Shown here: positions 44,283-52,809 of the stretch, piece by piece
Layout: each line of letters begins with the position of its first letter
How positions within the stretch are numbered: the stretch's first letter is position 1
Assembly: GCA_016788485.1 (NCBI GenBank)
Contig: JAEUSV010000031.1
Coordinates: forward strand, 20,891 to 84,890
Direction of reading: 5' to 3'
DNA from: Flavobacteriales bacterium
Lineage (GTDB): Bacteria; Bacteroidota; Bacteroidia; Flavobacteriales_F; PHOS-HE28
Length of the DNA: 64,000 bases
Notes under the pieces: model-generated
What the model saw: the letters and a program-made list of their open reading frames with translations, nothing else
Told to the model about the DNA's origin: nothing
Databases searched by the model: none
Program-made: the position numbers and the translations under genes

Positions 44283-44777
44283 TCAGCCGCGCACTCTACG
44301 TCGCAGCGCCGCCATCTTCAAGGCCGCCACGGCGCAATCAACGCCCTTGTTGCCGTGCTTGCCACCGCTGCGGGCGCGTGCCTGTCCGATGCTGTCGTCG
44401 GTGAGCACGCAGAAGATGGTGGGCACCCCGGTCAGCAGGTTCACGTCCATGATGCCCTTGGCCGTGGCCTGGCACACGTAGTCGAAATGCGGGGTCTCGC
44501 CGCGGATCACGCTGCCCACGCAGATCACGGCATCGAAAGGCTCGCTGTCGATCAGGATCTTGGCGGCCGGGGCGAGCTCGTAGCTGCCTGGTACACGCTC
44601 CACGCGGAGGTCTTCCTCGCGAACCCCGTGGTGCAACAGGGTGCGGCGTGCCCCTTCGGCCAGGGCGTGCGTGATCTCCTCGTTCCACTCGGCCACCACC
44701 AGCGCCATGCGCATGCCGGCGCCATCTGGGACCCCCTTCGGGTCGTAGTGCGACAGGTCGGTGAGGGCCGTGGCCAT
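44283..44777 (-). CDS. ribH: 6,7-dimethyl-8-ribityllumazine synthase
   Basis: 164-residue enzyme of riboflavin synthesis that condenses 5-amino-6-ribitylaminouracil with dihydroxybutanone phosphate. Visible: ALVVAEWNEEITHALAEGA, VPGSYELAPAAK, DAVICVGSVIRGETPHFDYV with the catalytic His, and FCVLTDDSIGQARARSGGKHGNKG. It is 17 bp downstream of the TPR gene on the same strand. ribD lies some 12 kb away, so the pathway genes are dispersed. Confidence 0.96.
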   Translation of the reverse strand: MATALTDLSHYDPKGVPDGAGMRMALVVAEWNEEITHALAEGARRTLLHHGVREEDLRVERVPGSYELAPAAKILIDSEPFDAVICVGSVIRGETPHFDYVCQATAKGIMDVNLLTGVPTIFCVLTDDSIGQARARSGGKHGNKGVDCAVAALKMAALRRRVRG

Positions 44778-44793
44778 GGCGTTGGGCGCCGGA

Positions 44794-45489
44794 TCAGCCC
44801 TGGGCGGCCATCGCCTCGGCGCGCGCCGCGAGCTTGCGGGCGTTCATCGCGTCGGCGCTGGTGCTGAACTCCTTGGCCACACGGTTGAAGGCGCGCGCGG
44901 CGGCTTTCCAGTCACCCTTCTGCTGGTGCAGTACGCCGGCCTTCATCAGGTACATGGGGGTGGTGAACTCGCTGTTCACCATTTCGGCCGCCTTTTCGAA
45001 CTGGGCCACGGCCTCGTCGACCCGGCCGAGCTCCACAAGCGCGTCGCCCTGGTTGCCCACGGCCATCACGCGCAGTACATCGTCGTCGGGCTGGGCCTCC
45101 TGGTAGTGGTCCAACGCAGCCTGGAAGTCGCCCTTCTGCATCAGGATCGAACCCAGGTAGAAGTGGGCGAGCTCACCGCTGGGGGTGCTGCTGTAGTTGT
45201 CCACGATGGCCTGGAAACCGATGAAGTTGCCGTCGCCGTTCATGGCCAGGTCCAGCGAATCGACCTCGAAGTAGTACTGCGCCTTCCACATGGCATTGCG
45301 CGCCTCCTCGGCCTTGGGTTCGGCGATGAACTTCTTGTAGCCGAGCACGCCGGCCACCACCAGCAGCACCGAGGTGATGCCGATGCTCAGCGCCTTCTTG
45401 TTCTTCTCGAAGAACAGTTCGGTCCGGGTGTACACCTCACCGATGTCGAGGTCCTTCTGTTCGGTGGGGTTCGGGGCCTTGGTTGACAT
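44794..45489 (-). CDS. Membrane-anchored TPR protein (YfgM-like)
   Basis: 231 residues. A short cytoplasmic N-terminus is followed by one transmembrane helix (about 33-52, LSIGITSVLLVVAGVLGYKK) and then TPR-like helical pairs (SGELAHFYLGSILMQKGDFQAALDHYQEA, GNQGDALVELGRVDEAVAQFEKA, MKAGVLHQQKGDWKAAARAFNRVA). The layout is that of YfgM-type proteins, which act at the Sec translocon in other bacteria. It is cotranscribed with ribH downstream. The frame is open upstream, but a perfect -7 element (45514-45521) supports the ATG at 45489. Confidence 0.85.
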   Translation of the reverse strand: MSTKAPNPTEQKDLDIGEVYTRTELFFEKNKKALSIGITSVLLVVAGVLGYKKFIAEPKAEEARNAMWKAQYYFEVDSLDLAMNGDGNFIGFQAIVDNYSSTPSGELAHFYLGSILMQKGDFQAALDHYQEAQPDDDVLRVMAVGNQGDALVELGRVDEAVAQFEKAAEMVNSEFTTPMYLMKAGVLHQQKGDWKAAARAFNRVAKEFSTSADAMNARKLAARAEAMAAQG

Positions 45490-45513
45490 GTGCGTGCGCT
45501 GATTTTCGGACCG

Positions 45514-45521
45514 CAAAAGTA
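45514..45521 (-). promoter_or_regulatory. -7 element of the TPR gene
   Basis: TACTTTTG on the minus strand, 24 bases from the ATG at 45489, back to back with the recF promoter element at 45610-45617. Confidence 0.55.
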
Positions 45522-45609
45522 GGAGGTTCCCCCGTATGTCCGACACCCGCCCGGCGACCTGTCAACACCCTGTTGGTTGCGGAGCCCGGGGGGAGGGGCG
45601 GGGGCGGGC

Positions 45610-45617
45610 TATCTTTG
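45610..45617 (+). promoter_or_regulatory. -7 element of recF
   Basis: TATCTTTG, a full TAnnTTTG match, ten bases before the GTG start of recF. Confidence 0.55.
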
Positions 45618-45627
45618 GGCGCCTGCC

Positions 45628-46752
45628 GTGCATCTCGCCCAGCTCCACCTCTTCCAGTTCCGCAACCACCGCGAGGCCGGCGTGGCCCTCGGGCCGCAGG
45701 TGAACTGCTTCACCGGGCCCAACGGGGTGGGCAAGACCAACCTGCTCGATGCGGTCCACTACCTGAGCCTTTGCAAGAGCTACTTCGAGCCCAGCGACCA
45801 GCACAATGTGCTCCACGGCGAGGAGGCCTTCCTGGTGAAGGGTTCCATGGTGATGGGCGCCGACACGGACGAGCTTTCCTGCAGCGTGCGCCGTGGCCAG
45901 CGCAAGGTGTTCACCCGCAACCGCAAGGAATATGAGCGCCTGGCCGACCATGTGGGCCGGTACCCGGTGGTGATGATCACCCCGTACGACGGCCAGCTGG
46001 TGCTGGAGGGCAGCGAGGTGCGCCGCCGCTTCCTGGACGGGCTCATCAGCCAGTTCGACCGGCCCTACCTGGAGGCGCTGGTGCGGTACAACCGGGCCAT
46101 GGCCCACCGCAACCTGCTGCTGAAGCAGGCCCGCGGCCGCGCCGACCGGTCGATGGTGGAGCCGTGGGATGAACAGCTCATCCTCCATGGCGAGGCCGTG
46201 CACGCCGCACGCAGGTCCTTCGTGGCCGAGCTGGCCCCCCGCCTGCAGGAGCACTACCAGGGCATCACCAGCGGGCCCGAACATGTGGCGCTGACCTACC
46301 GCAGCGAGCTGCACGAGCGGGCCCTCCGCGACCTGCTGGCCGAGGCCTGGCCACGTGACCAGGCGGCCGAGCACACCACGGTGGGGGTGCACCGCGACGA
46401 CCTCCTGTTCACCCTGGAGGACCAACCCCTGAAGCGCTACGGTTCGCAGGGGCAGCAGAAGACCTACCTCATCGCCCTGAAGCTGGCCCAGTTCGACCTC
46501 ACGGCGGCACGCTCCGGCCTGCGCCCGATCCTGCTGCTGGACGACATCTTCGACAAGATCGACCCCCAGCGGATGCGGCACCTGCTGCAACTGCTGGCCG
46601 GCGACCGCTTCGGGCAGGTGCTGATCACCGACACCGACCCGCGCCGCATGCACCAGGTGCTCGACGGGCTGCCGCTCGACGTGCGGTTCTTCGCCCTGGC
46701 CCATGAACGCCCCATCGCCCATGAAACGCTCGAACGAACGATCGCTGGGTGA
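45628..46752 (+). CDS. recF: DNA replication and repair protein RecF
   Basis: 374-residue SMC-like ATPase that helps load RecA at gaps. Walker A is GPNGVGKTN near the N-terminus, the signature is KRYGSQGQQKTYLIALKLAQ, and Walker B is PILLLDDIFDKID. The frame opens 51 bp upstream, but that leader includes the -7 element, so the GTG at 45628 (VHLAQLHLFQFRNH) is the start. The DUF721 gene overlaps its 3' end by 32 bp. recF is about 8 kb from dnaA rather than adjacent. Confidence 0.95.
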   Translation: MHLAQLHLFQFRNHREAGVALGPQVNCFTGPNGVGKTNLLDAVHYLSLCKSYFEPSDQHNVLHGEEAFLVKGSMVMGADTDELSCSVRRGQRKVFTRNRKEYERLADHVGRYPVVMITPYDGQLVLEGSEVRRRFLDGLISQFDRPYLEALVRYNRAMAHRNLLLKQARGRADRSMVEPWDEQLILHGEAVHAARRSFVAELAPRLQEHYQGITSGPEHVALTYRSELHERALRDLLAEAWPRDQAAEHTTVGVHRDDLLFTLEDQPLKRYGSQGQQKTYLIALKLAQFDLTAARSGLRPILLLDDIFDKIDPQRMRHLLQLLAGDRFGQVLITDTDPRRMHQVLDGLPLDVRFFALAHERPIAHETLERTIAG

Positions 46753-47011
46753 CGCCATCGGCGACATGGTCGAGGCCCTGGGCCTGCGCCAGAAGCTGGA
46801 TGAGCAGGCCGTGATCGCGGCCTGGGAACAGGTCACCGGTCCCATGATCGCCCGGCACACCACCAGCCTGCGGCTCAGGGCCGGCACCCTGCGGGTGAAG
46901 GTGGATTCGGCGCCGCTGCGGCACGAACTGGGCTACCAGCGCGATGGCATCATCCAGCTGGTGAACGAACGGATGGGCCGCGTGGTGATCACGGCCGTGG
47001 TGGTCGAGTGA
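46721..47011 (+). CDS. DUF721 (DciA-like) protein
   Basis: 96 residues. Visible: SLGDAIGDMVEALGLRQKLDEQAVIAAWEQVTG, then TLRVKVDSAPLRHELGYQRDGIIQLVNERMG, the DUF721 pattern. In bacteria lacking DnaC/DnaI, DUF721 proteins (DciA) help load the replicative helicase, so location behind recF fits a replication role. The gene overlaps recF by 32 bp in another frame, which indicates cotranscription. An ATG 18 bp upstream is possible, but MKRSNERSLGD fits the family. Confidence 0.88.
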   Translation: MKRSNERSLGDAIGDMVEALGLRQKLDEQAVIAAWEQVTGPMIARHTTSLRLRAGTLRVKVDSAPLRHELGYQRDGIIQLVNERMGRVVITAVVVE

Positions 47012-47022
47012 CCCCGCAGGGA

Positions 47023-47442
47023 TCAGTACTGCTCGCGCGAGCTGAAGAAGAAGTGGCCCTCGATCAGCGCGTTGGCATCGCTGTCGCTGCCGTGCACGGC
47101 GTTCTTCGCTTTGCTCTCGGCGAAACGCTTGCGGATCGTGCCCTCCTCGGCCTGTGCGGGGTCGGTGGCGCCGATGAGCTTGCGGAACGACTCCACGGCG
47201 TTCTCCTTCTCCAGGATGGCCGCGAACACCGGGCCGCTCGCCATGTAATCCACCAGTTCACCGTAGAACGGGCGCTCCTTGTGCACCTCGTAGAAGGCGC
47301 CGGCCTCCTTGTGCGAGAGGCGGGTGTACTTCAGGGCCACCACGCGGAAGCCGTTGCTGATGATCATGTCGAGGATCTTGCCAGCGTGTCCGGCGGCCAC
47401 GGCCTCGGGCTTGATCATGGTGAAGGTGCGATCGGTTGCCAT
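47023..47442 (-). CDS. ndk: Nucleoside diphosphate kinase
   Basis: 139-residue enzyme that transfers the terminal phosphate between nucleoside triphosphates and diphosphates through a phosphohistidine. Visible: [19 protein letters not shown] and [10 protein letters not shown] with the active His117. The C-terminus (FFFSSREQY) is normal. The ATG at 47442 is supported by a perfect -7 element 23 bases upstream. It is convergent with the DUF721 gene, with 11 bp between stops. Confidence 0.96.
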   Translation of the reverse strand: MATDRTFTMIKPEAVAAGHAGKILDMIISNGFRVVALKYTRLSHKEAGAFYEVHKERPFYGELVDYMASGPVFAAILEKENAVESFRKLIGATDPAQAEEGTIRKRFAESKAKNAVHGSDSDANALIEGHFFFSSREQY

Positions 47443-47465
47443 AGGGGGTTGTTGAAAAAGCGGCG

Positions 47466-47473
47466 CAAAAGTA
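47466..47473 (-). promoter_or_regulatory. -7 element of ndk
   Basis: TACTTTTG on the minus strand, a full match, 23 bases before the ndk ATG. Confidence 0.55.
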
Positions 47474-47563
47474 ACCGGTTGCGGGAAAAGTGACCCCGTC
47501 CGAACAAGCTTCCTTCGCTCAACGTATACACGCCGGCCCGCAGCGGCGCACTTTTCCGGACCC

Positions 47564-48481
47564 ATGACCAGACCCCAGATCCTTGTCCTTGCCACCCTCG
47601 CGGCCGTGTTCGCCGGCTGTGGTGGGGGCGAAAAAGCAGGTGAGCAGGCCGAGAAGGCCCCCCAGCTGGTGATCGGCGACGAGCAGGCTGCGCCTGCCTC
47701 CACGCTGTACCAGATGCCCACCCCCAACGAGCTGTTCTCCATCGTTCGGCAGATGGCCGGCGAAGGGCAGAAACGCATGCTGAACCCCGCCGTGAACGCG
47801 GACCGCTACGTGTCCCTGCCCGCCCGCTCGCTCAACTTCGGCGTGTACGCCACCGACCTGGTCTACGCAAGCTACTTCAAGCTGAACGTGGAGGTGGTGC
47901 GCTATTACCTGGCCGTGAAGAAGCTCGCTGACAAGGTGGGCGTGGCCGGCGCGTTCACCGAGAGCGACTTCATGCGCCTGGAGGCCAACCTCACCCGCGG
48001 CAACAACGACTCGCTCGAGATCCTCAGCAACGAGGCCTACTACAAGGCCTACCAGAAGCTCCAGCAGGAGGACATGGGACCCGTGCTCGCCCTGGTGCTC
48101 GCCGGAGGCTGGGTGGAGAGCATGCACCTGGTGATGGGGCAGGTGAGCGTGTTCGGTGCCGATGACCCGCTCGTGAGCCGTGTGGTGGAGCAGAAGGTGA
48201 GCCTCGAGCACCTGCTCGACCTGATGGAGGTGCACAAGGCCGACCCCAACGTGGCCCCCTGGCACGCGAAGCTGTCCGCCATCCGCAGCATCTTCGATGG
48301 ACTCGAGTCCAAGCGCACCCCCAATTCGGGCAAGTCGCCCAGTGGACGTATGGTGCTCGGGGATGACGTTTCCGTCACCCTCACGTCCGAACAGTACCAG
48401 CAACTGGCCAAGGCCGTGGAGCAGCTCCGTGAAGAGGTGGTGCGCCCGGAGGACCAAGCCTCGGTGAAACCCAACGCCTGA
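47564..48481 (+). CDS. Conserved lipoprotein of unknown function
   Basis: 305 residues with lipobox AVFAGC (lipidated Cys19), then a low-complexity Glu/Ala linker. The body is mostly helical: [76 protein letters not shown] recall proteins of this kind, labelled only hypothetical, in Flavobacteriales. It is divergent from ndk and sits 8 bp before the next exported gene, so the pair probably forms one transcript reaching toward nrnA and the GldI-like gene. Confidence 0.72.
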   Translation: MTRPQILVLATLAAVFAGCGGGEKAGEQAEKAPQLVIGDEQAAPASTLYQMPTPNELFSIVRQMAGEGQKRMLNPAVNADRYVSLPARSLNFGVYATDLVYASYFKLNVEVVRYYLAVKKLADKVGVAGAFTESDFMRLEANLTRGNNDSLEILSNEAYYKAYQKLQQEDMGPVLALVLAGGWVESMHLVMGQVSVFGADDPLVSRVVEQKVSLEHLLDLMEVHKADPNVAPWHAKLSAIRSIFDGLESKRTPNSGKSPSGRMVLGDDVSVTLTSEQYQQLAKAVEQLREEVVRPEDQASVKPNA

Positions 48482-48489
48482 TCGACCCG

Positions 48490-49086
48490 ATGAGAACGCT
48501 TCGCAACACCCTCACCGCAGCGGTCTGCTCCCTCAGCGTGTTCGCGCTGGCCCAGAGCGAATGCGGCGATTACCACAAGTTCAACTGCGCCCGTGCCAGC
48601 GACGCCCGCTTCTCCATCAACGGGCAGAGCAAGAGCGCCAGCGTGCAGGTGGGCGTCCCCACCGAGCTCAACATCATCGTCTACAAGGGTCAGGACTACC
48701 GCATCTCCCTTTGCCACGACCAGAAGGTGCTGGGCGACCAGCTGTCCATCCGCCTGGTGGAGAAGATCCGCGAGCCCCGCGAGGTCACCGAACAGGTGAA
48801 GGAGAAGCAGGCCGTGCTCGATGCCGACGGCAACCCCACCGGCGAGGAGAAGGAGGTGGTGCGCACCGAGAAGAAGACCGTGTACGAGGATCAGCGCAAG
48901 GTCCTGTGGGACAACGCCGAGCACGACATGGCCAACGAGGTGGAGTTCAGCGCCAGCAGCAGCAAGCGCGTGATCGTGGAGGTGATGGCCCCCGGTGTGC
49001 CGGAGGGCAAGAACAAGAAGGACGTGGACATCGGCTGCGTGGGGATCCTCATCGAGCACATGCCCACGCCGAACATCGGCTTCTGA
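48490..49086 (+). CDS. Exported hypothetical protein
   Basis: 198 residues, signal peptide to VFALAQ. The mature N-terminus has three Cys (SECGDYHKFNCARASDARF and later SLCHDQ) and beta-like strands. A charged central arm (REVTEQVKEKQAVLDADGNP, then EKKTVYEDQRK) and a beta C-terminus with GCVGILIEHM follow. No sorting domain and no known motif are seen. It begins 8 bp after the lipoprotein stop. Function unknown. Confidence 0.65.
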   Translation: MRTLRNTLTAAVCSLSVFALAQSECGDYHKFNCARASDARFSINGQSKSASVQVGVPTELNIIVYKGQDYRISLCHDQKVLGDQLSIRLVEKIREPREVTEQVKEKQAVLDADGNPTGEEKEVVRTEKKTVYEDQRKVLWDNAEHDMANEVEFSASSSKRVIVEVMAPGVPEGKNKKDVDIGCVGILIEHMPTPNIGF

Positions 49087-49118
49087 GGCGCTCCGCGCCG
49101 AACGGCAACGAGGGCGGC

Positions 49119-49126
49119 TACCTTTG
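49119..49126 (+). promoter_or_regulatory. -7 element of the NrnA gene
   Basis: TACCTTTG, a full TAnnTTTG match, eight bases before the ATG at 49135. It would start a transcript covering nrnA and both FKBP genes. Confidence 0.55.
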
Positions 49127-49134
49127 CCGCCCTC

Positions 49135-50163
49135 ATGCTTTCCACCCCTTCCGCTCCGCCCGAACAGGTCGCCCGGCTCGCCAGCGAGCTCAACCGGCCG
49201 AGGCGGATCGTCCTCACCACCCATTACAACCCCGATGGCGATGCCATGGGCAGCAGCCTTGGCCTGGCCCATGTGCTCCGGCATGCCGGCCACACGGTGC
49301 AGGTGGTGCTCCCCAACACACCGGCCGGTTTCCTGCAGTGGATGCCCGGCTTTCCCGCTGCCCTGGCCTACGACACCGCTCCCGAGTCCGCTGTAAGGTC
49401 AATGGCGGAGGCGGAGCTGCTGTTCTGCCTCGACTTCAACCGGCCCGATCGCTTGGGCGGGCTGGAGGAAAGCGTACGAACAGCCGCCTTCCCGGTGCTC
49501 ATCGACCACCACCAGGACCCCGACCCCTTCGCGCGGATCATGTTCAGCGATGTGGCCTCGTGCAGCACCTGCCAGATGGTGTTCGACATCGTGCATGCAC
49601 TGGGCCTAGAGGACCACATCACCGCCGATGCGGCCACCTGCCTGTACACCGGCATCATGACCGACAGCGGCTCGTTCCGCTTCAGCAGCACCGCCCCCCA
49701 CACGCTCCGTGTCGCCGCACGGCTCATGGAGCTCGGTGCCGTGCCCGACCACATCGTGAGCGCCGTGCTCGACGACAACACGGTCGACCGCCTGCGCCTC
49801 ATCGGCTTCGCCCTCAGCGAGCGCCTCGAGGTGCTGCCCGCGCTGGGCACCGCCATCATCACCCTGTCCAAGGCCGACCTGGACCGCTTCGCGTTCCAAC
49901 CCGGCGATACGGAAGGGCTCGTGAACTACGGCCTTTCCATCCGGGGCATCCGGTTGGCGGCCTTCTTCGTGGAGCGTGGCGAGGTGATCAAGGTGAGCCT
50001 GCGCTCCAAGGGCATGCTGCCTGTGAACCGTTTCCTGGCCGAGCACTTCCAAGGCGGTGGGCACATCAACGCAGCGGGGGGGCAGTCCCGCAGCACGCTC
50101 GCCGATGCGGTGGCCAGGTTCCGCAACGCGCTGCCCGCCTTCATCGAGGCCCACCCCGCATGA
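49135..50163 (+). CDS. nrnA: DHH/DHHA1 phosphoesterase, NrnA-type
   Basis: 342 residues. The DHH active-site set is present: TTHYNPDGDAMGSSL (His30, Asp34, Asp36), LFCLDFNRPDR (Asp100) and LIDHHQDPDP (DHH at 124-126). The C-terminal DHHA1 motif is FQGGGHINAAGG. NrnA degrades short RNA oligonucleotides and in some species dephosphorylates 3'-phosphoadenosine phosphate. It is followed by two FKBP lipoproteins through two ATGA overlaps, a tight translationally coupled operon. I recall the same NrnA-GldI neighbourhood in gliding Flavobacteria. Confidence 0.92.
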   Translation: MLSTPSAPPEQVARLASELNRPRRIVLTTHYNPDGDAMGSSLGLAHVLRHAGHTVQVVLPNTPAGFLQWMPGFPAALAYDTAPESAVRSMAEAELLFCLDFNRPDRLGGLEESVRTAAFPVLIDHHQDPDPFARIMFSDVASCSTCQMVFDIVHALGLEDHITADAATCLYTGIMTDSGSFRFSSTAPHTLRVAARLMELGAVPDHIVSAVLDDNTVDRLRLIGFALSERLEVLPALGTAIITLSKADLDRFAFQPGDTEGLVNYGLSIRGIRLAAFFVERGEVIKVSLRSKGMLPVNRFLAEHFQGGGHINAAGGQSRSTLADAVARFRNALPAFIEAHPA

Positions 50164-50687
50164 GCGCCGCACGCATCCTGTTCCCCCTGCTGTTGCTGGG
50201 CGCCTGTGGCCAGAACGGCCAGACCCCGCCACCTTCGCCCCCCATGGACCGCAAGGAGGAACTGATCGACGAGAACAAGCGCTGGACGGAGCGTGAGGCC
50301 CGCGACATCGACCTGTGGGTGCGGCGTCAGGGCGTGCCGTTCAACCGCTCGGGCACCGGCGTTCGCTGGCGCCTGGTGCGCGATGAGCCCGGCGATACCG
50401 CTCGGCCCGAGCAGCTGGCGCGCGTGCACTACCGACTGGGTCTGCTGAGCGGCGACACCTGCTACACCACGGCACCGGGCCGCCCCGAGGATTTCAGGGT
50501 GGAGCATGACGATGTGGAGAGCGGGCTGCACGAGGCCATCCAGCACCTGTCCGTGGGCGACAGCGCCGTGGTGGTGATCCCCAGCCACCGCGCGCACGGG
50601 CTGGTGGGCGACCAGAACAAGGTGCCCATGCGCAGCCCGGTGATCTACTACATCGGCCTCGACCGATTGACCGAACCGCGGCGATGA
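50160..50687 (+). CDS. gldI: GldI-like FKBP-type peptidyl-prolyl isomerase lipoprotein
   Basis: 175 residues with lipobox LLGAC (lipidated Cys16). A charged helical linker (RKEELIDENKRWTEREARDIDLWVRRQG) leads to a partial FKBP domain (VHYRLGLLSGDTCYTT, VESGLHEAIQHLSVGDSAVVVIPSHRAHGLVG). GldI of Flavobacterium is a lipoprotein of this size and fold, required for gliding and T9SS function, and sits beside an NrnA gene. The symbol is assigned by size, lipidation and context, so it is probable rather than certain. Its start overlaps the nrnA stop (ATGA). Confidence 0.72.
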   Translation: MSAARILFPLLLLGACGQNGQTPPPSPPMDRKEELIDENKRWTEREARDIDLWVRRQGVPFNRSGTGVRWRLVRDEPGDTARPEQLARVHYRLGLLSGDTCYTTAPGRPEDFRVEHDDVESGLHEAIQHLSVGDSAVVVIPSHRAHGLVGDQNKVPMRSPVIYYIGLDRLTEPRR

Positions 50688-51565
50688 ACGTACGGCACCT
50701 GGGCACCCTGGGCCTGCTGCTGGCGTTGCTGGCGGCCTGCGGTGGTTCGCCCTACCCGGGTCACAAGCACCTGGGCAACGAGGTCCACTTCAGGCTGGTG
50801 GCGCTGGGTGATGGTGCGCGCCATCCGAACGACAGCGACCGCATCGTGCTGGCCGTCCGTGCCACCAACGGCACTGCCGCACCTGGTTCCCTGTACAGCT
50901 CTGAGCAGGTCGCGGGAGCGTGGAGCATGCTGGGCAGCGCGCTGGGCCCGGCCCTGAAGCGCATGAAGGAGGGCGACAGCGCAACCGTGTGGATGCGGGC
51001 GGCCGATGTGCCCTGGGACAAGCTCGGCGCGGTGAAGGACCCAACGGATACCGGCATGGTGCGCCTGGACCTGGCCTTGCGCTCGGTGAAGGACATGGCC
51101 CAGGTGCGCGCCGAGGAGGAGGCCTACAACGCCTGGCGCGCCGACCGCGAGCTGGAGGAAAGGGCCATGCTCGAGCGCTACCTCACCACCCACGGCGTGG
51201 ACCGCAAGGCCACGGCCTGGCAGGGCATCCACATCCTCCCGTTACGGCAGGGCAAGGGCGAGCTGCTGCGCACCGGCGACATGGTCACCATCGCCTACGT
51301 GGCGCACGGCCTCGATGGGGCGCGTTACGATGACACCTACAAGGCCGGCACGCCGCTCACCTTCCGCCTGGGTGATCCCGGCCAGGTGATCCGCGGGCTC
51401 GAGATCGGCCTGCGCCGCATGCAGCGCGGGGGCAAGAGCACCTTCATCATCCCCTCGCAGTTCGCCTTCGGTGACGATGGCTCCGCGGGCGGGGTGGTGC
51501 CCCCCTTCACCACCGTGATCTACGATGTGGAGGTGCTGGAGGAGGGACCTGCGGACCCGTCCTGA
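50684..51565 (+). CDS. FKBP-type peptidyl-prolyl isomerase lipoprotein
   Basis: 293 residues with lipobox LLAAC (lipidated Cys19). Residues of about 30-165 form a degenerate FKBP-like or helical domain (LGSALGPALKRMKEGDSATVWM). The C-terminal FKBP domain (about 190-285) shows GDMVTIAYVAHGLDGARYDDTYKAG, GQVIRGLEIGLRRMQRGGKSTFIIPSQFAFGDDG and PPFTTVIYDVEVLE. Probably two FKBP units, only the second conserved. It assists folding of exported proteins in the periplasm. Start overlaps the previous stop (ATGA). Convergent with the methyltransferase gene, two bases between stops. Confidence 0.86.
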   Translation: MNVRHLGTLGLLLALLAACGGSPYPGHKHLGNEVHFRLVALGDGARHPNDSDRIVLAVRATNGTAAPGSLYSSEQVAGAWSMLGSALGPALKRMKEGDSATVWMRAADVPWDKLGAVKDPTDTGMVRLDLALRSVKDMAQVRAEEEAYNAWRADRELEERAMLERYLTTHGVDRKATAWQGIHILPLRQGKGELLRTGDMVTIAYVAHGLDGARYDDTYKAGTPLTFRLGDPGQVIRGLEIGLRRMQRGGKSTFIIPSQFAFGDDGSAGGVVPPFTTVIYDVEVLEEGPADPS

Positions 51566-51567
51566 GC

Positions 51568-52272
51568 TCAGCTTCCGAGGATGAACACGGCCGGTCGCTT
51601 CCCGATGGTGGGAACGGCGGAACGCCACTCCTTCACCGTCCGCGTATGGATGAAGGCGTCAGGCTGTGTCACGTTCACCGCCACACAGACCTTCGTGCGC
51701 TCCTGGCAGGTCCGCAGCAGGTCCCCGAGCATGGCGTCGTTGCGGTACGGCGTTTCGATGAAGAGCTGCGCCGCACCGGAGCGTTGCGCCTCGGTCTCGA
51801 TCGCCTTGAGGGCACGCCGCCGTTCCTCCGGACGAACGGGCAGGTAGCCATGGAACGTGAAGTGCTGGCCGTTGAGCCCGGACGCCGCGAGCGCGAGCAG
51901 GAGGGAGGAGGGGCCCACCAGGGGCACCACGCGGAGGCCGAGGCGGTGCGCGGCGGCCACCAGCCGGGCGCCGGGGTCGGCGATGGCGGGCATGCCCGCC
52001 TCGCTCAGCAGCAGCGCCTCACGTCCGGTGATCATGCGCACATAGGTCTCGATGGCGGCCGCATCCGTGTCCTTGTCCAAGCGGTGCACCTCGCGCGCTG
52101 GCAGGTCGAGCGTGGGCGACATGCGGCGCAGCATGCGCCGGGCCGTGCGCTCGTCCTCGGCGAACACGAGCGGCACACGTTCCACCACGGCGATGTTCTC
52201 CGGAGGAAGCTGTTCCACACCGCCCGCATCGCCCAACCAGACGGGCACCAGCCAGAGGGTGCCCTCAGCCAT
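51568..52272 (-). CDS. RsmI-like tetrapyrrole-methylase-family SAM methyltransferase
   Basis: 234 residues. Visible: LWLVPVWLGD at the start, DAAAIETYVRMITGREALLLSEAGMPAIADPGARLVAAAHRLGL (the RsmI-type SEAG/DPG motif) and VPLVGPSSLLLALAASGLNGQHFTFHGYLPV. RsmI methylates the ribose of C1402 in 16S rRNA. This shorter Bacteroidota form is usually annotated just as SAM-dependent methyltransferase and may have a different target. It overlaps the phosphatase gene upstream by 8 bp. I recall the order dnaA, phosphatase, methyltransferase from Flavobacteria. Confidence 0.85.
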   Translation of the reverse strand: MAEGTLWLVPVWLGDAGGVEQLPPENIAVVERVPLVFAEDERTARRMLRRMSPTLDLPAREVHRLDKDTDAAAIETYVRMITGREALLLSEAGMPAIADPGARLVAAAHRLGLRVVPLVGPSSLLLALAASGLNGQHFTFHGYLPVRPEERRRALKAIETEAQRSGAAQLFIETPYRNDAMLGDLLRTCQERTKVCVAVNVTQPDAFIHTRTVKEWRSAVPTIGKRPAVFILGS

Positions 52273-52729
52273 GGGTGCGCAGGTCCTTGATGAGCACCGC
52301 GCACGCTTCGGTGAGCATGGCGTAGACCTGCTCGAAGCCCTCGTCGCCGCCGTAGTACGGATCGGGCACCGAGCGCAAAGCGTGTTCGGGCACCAGGTCC
52401 ATGATCAGGCGCGCCTTGGCCGCAAGCTCAGGGTGCGGCGCGAGCGCGCGGATGTTGGCCAGGTTGCTCTCGTCCATGGCCAGGATGAGGTCGAAGCGGT
52501 GGAAGTCGTCGGCCACGAACTGCCGCGCGCGCAGATCGCTGATGTCGATGCCATGGCGGCGCATGCTTGCGGTGGCCCGGCGGTCCGGAGCCTCGCCCAC
52601 GTGGTAATGGCTGGTGCCGGCGGAATCGGTTCGCACGGGCAGCCCGTGCTCGGTGGCCATGTGGCGTAGCACGCCTTCGGCCATGGGCGAGCGGCAGATG
52701 TTGCCCAGGCAGACCATCAGGATGTTCAT
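52265..52729 (-). CDS. Low-molecular-weight protein-tyrosine phosphatase
   Basis: 154 residues. The active-site loop VCLGNICRSPMAEG (Cys7, Arg13 of CX5R) opens the protein. DSAGTSHYHVGEAPDRRA and the acid loop VPDPYYGGDEGFEQVYAML follow. LMW-PTPs dephosphorylate phosphotyrosine; targets in Bacteroidota may include capsule kinases. The open frame continues upstream over the dnaA 3' region, but the ATG at 52729 is fixed by the catalytic loop. It overlaps the downstream methyltransferase by 8 bp. Confidence 0.93.
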   Translation of the reverse strand: MNILMVCLGNICRSPMAEGVLRHMATEHGLPVRTDSAGTSHYHVGEAPDRRATASMRRHGIDISDLRARQFVADDFHRFDLILAMDESNLANIRALAPHPELAAKARLIMDLVPEHALRSVPDPYYGGDEGFEQVYAMLTEACAVLIKDLRTHG

Positions 52730-52765
52730 GTTCGTTCGATCGAAGCGTCCAAAGGTGAAGAAAGC

Positions 52766-52793
52766 GAAAGGACCGCTGGTGGGCGGTCCTTTC
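52766..52793 (-). terminator. Hairpin terminator after dnaA
   Basis: A perfect 11-bp stem (GAAAGGACCGC and its complement) with a 6-base loop, 17 bases past the dnaA stop. On the minus strand it is followed by a T-rich GCTTTCTTC, consistent with intrinsic termination. Confidence 0.75.
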
Positions 52794-52809
52794 AGTGTGA
52801 TCGGTGCGC

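Noticed and set aside
48561..50159. A long plus-strand frame fusing the GldI-like protein to upstream sequence
   Set aside because: The upstream part overlaps the 48490 gene and nrnA in another frame and is Arg/Pro/His-rich noise. The lipobox start at 50160 is convincing.
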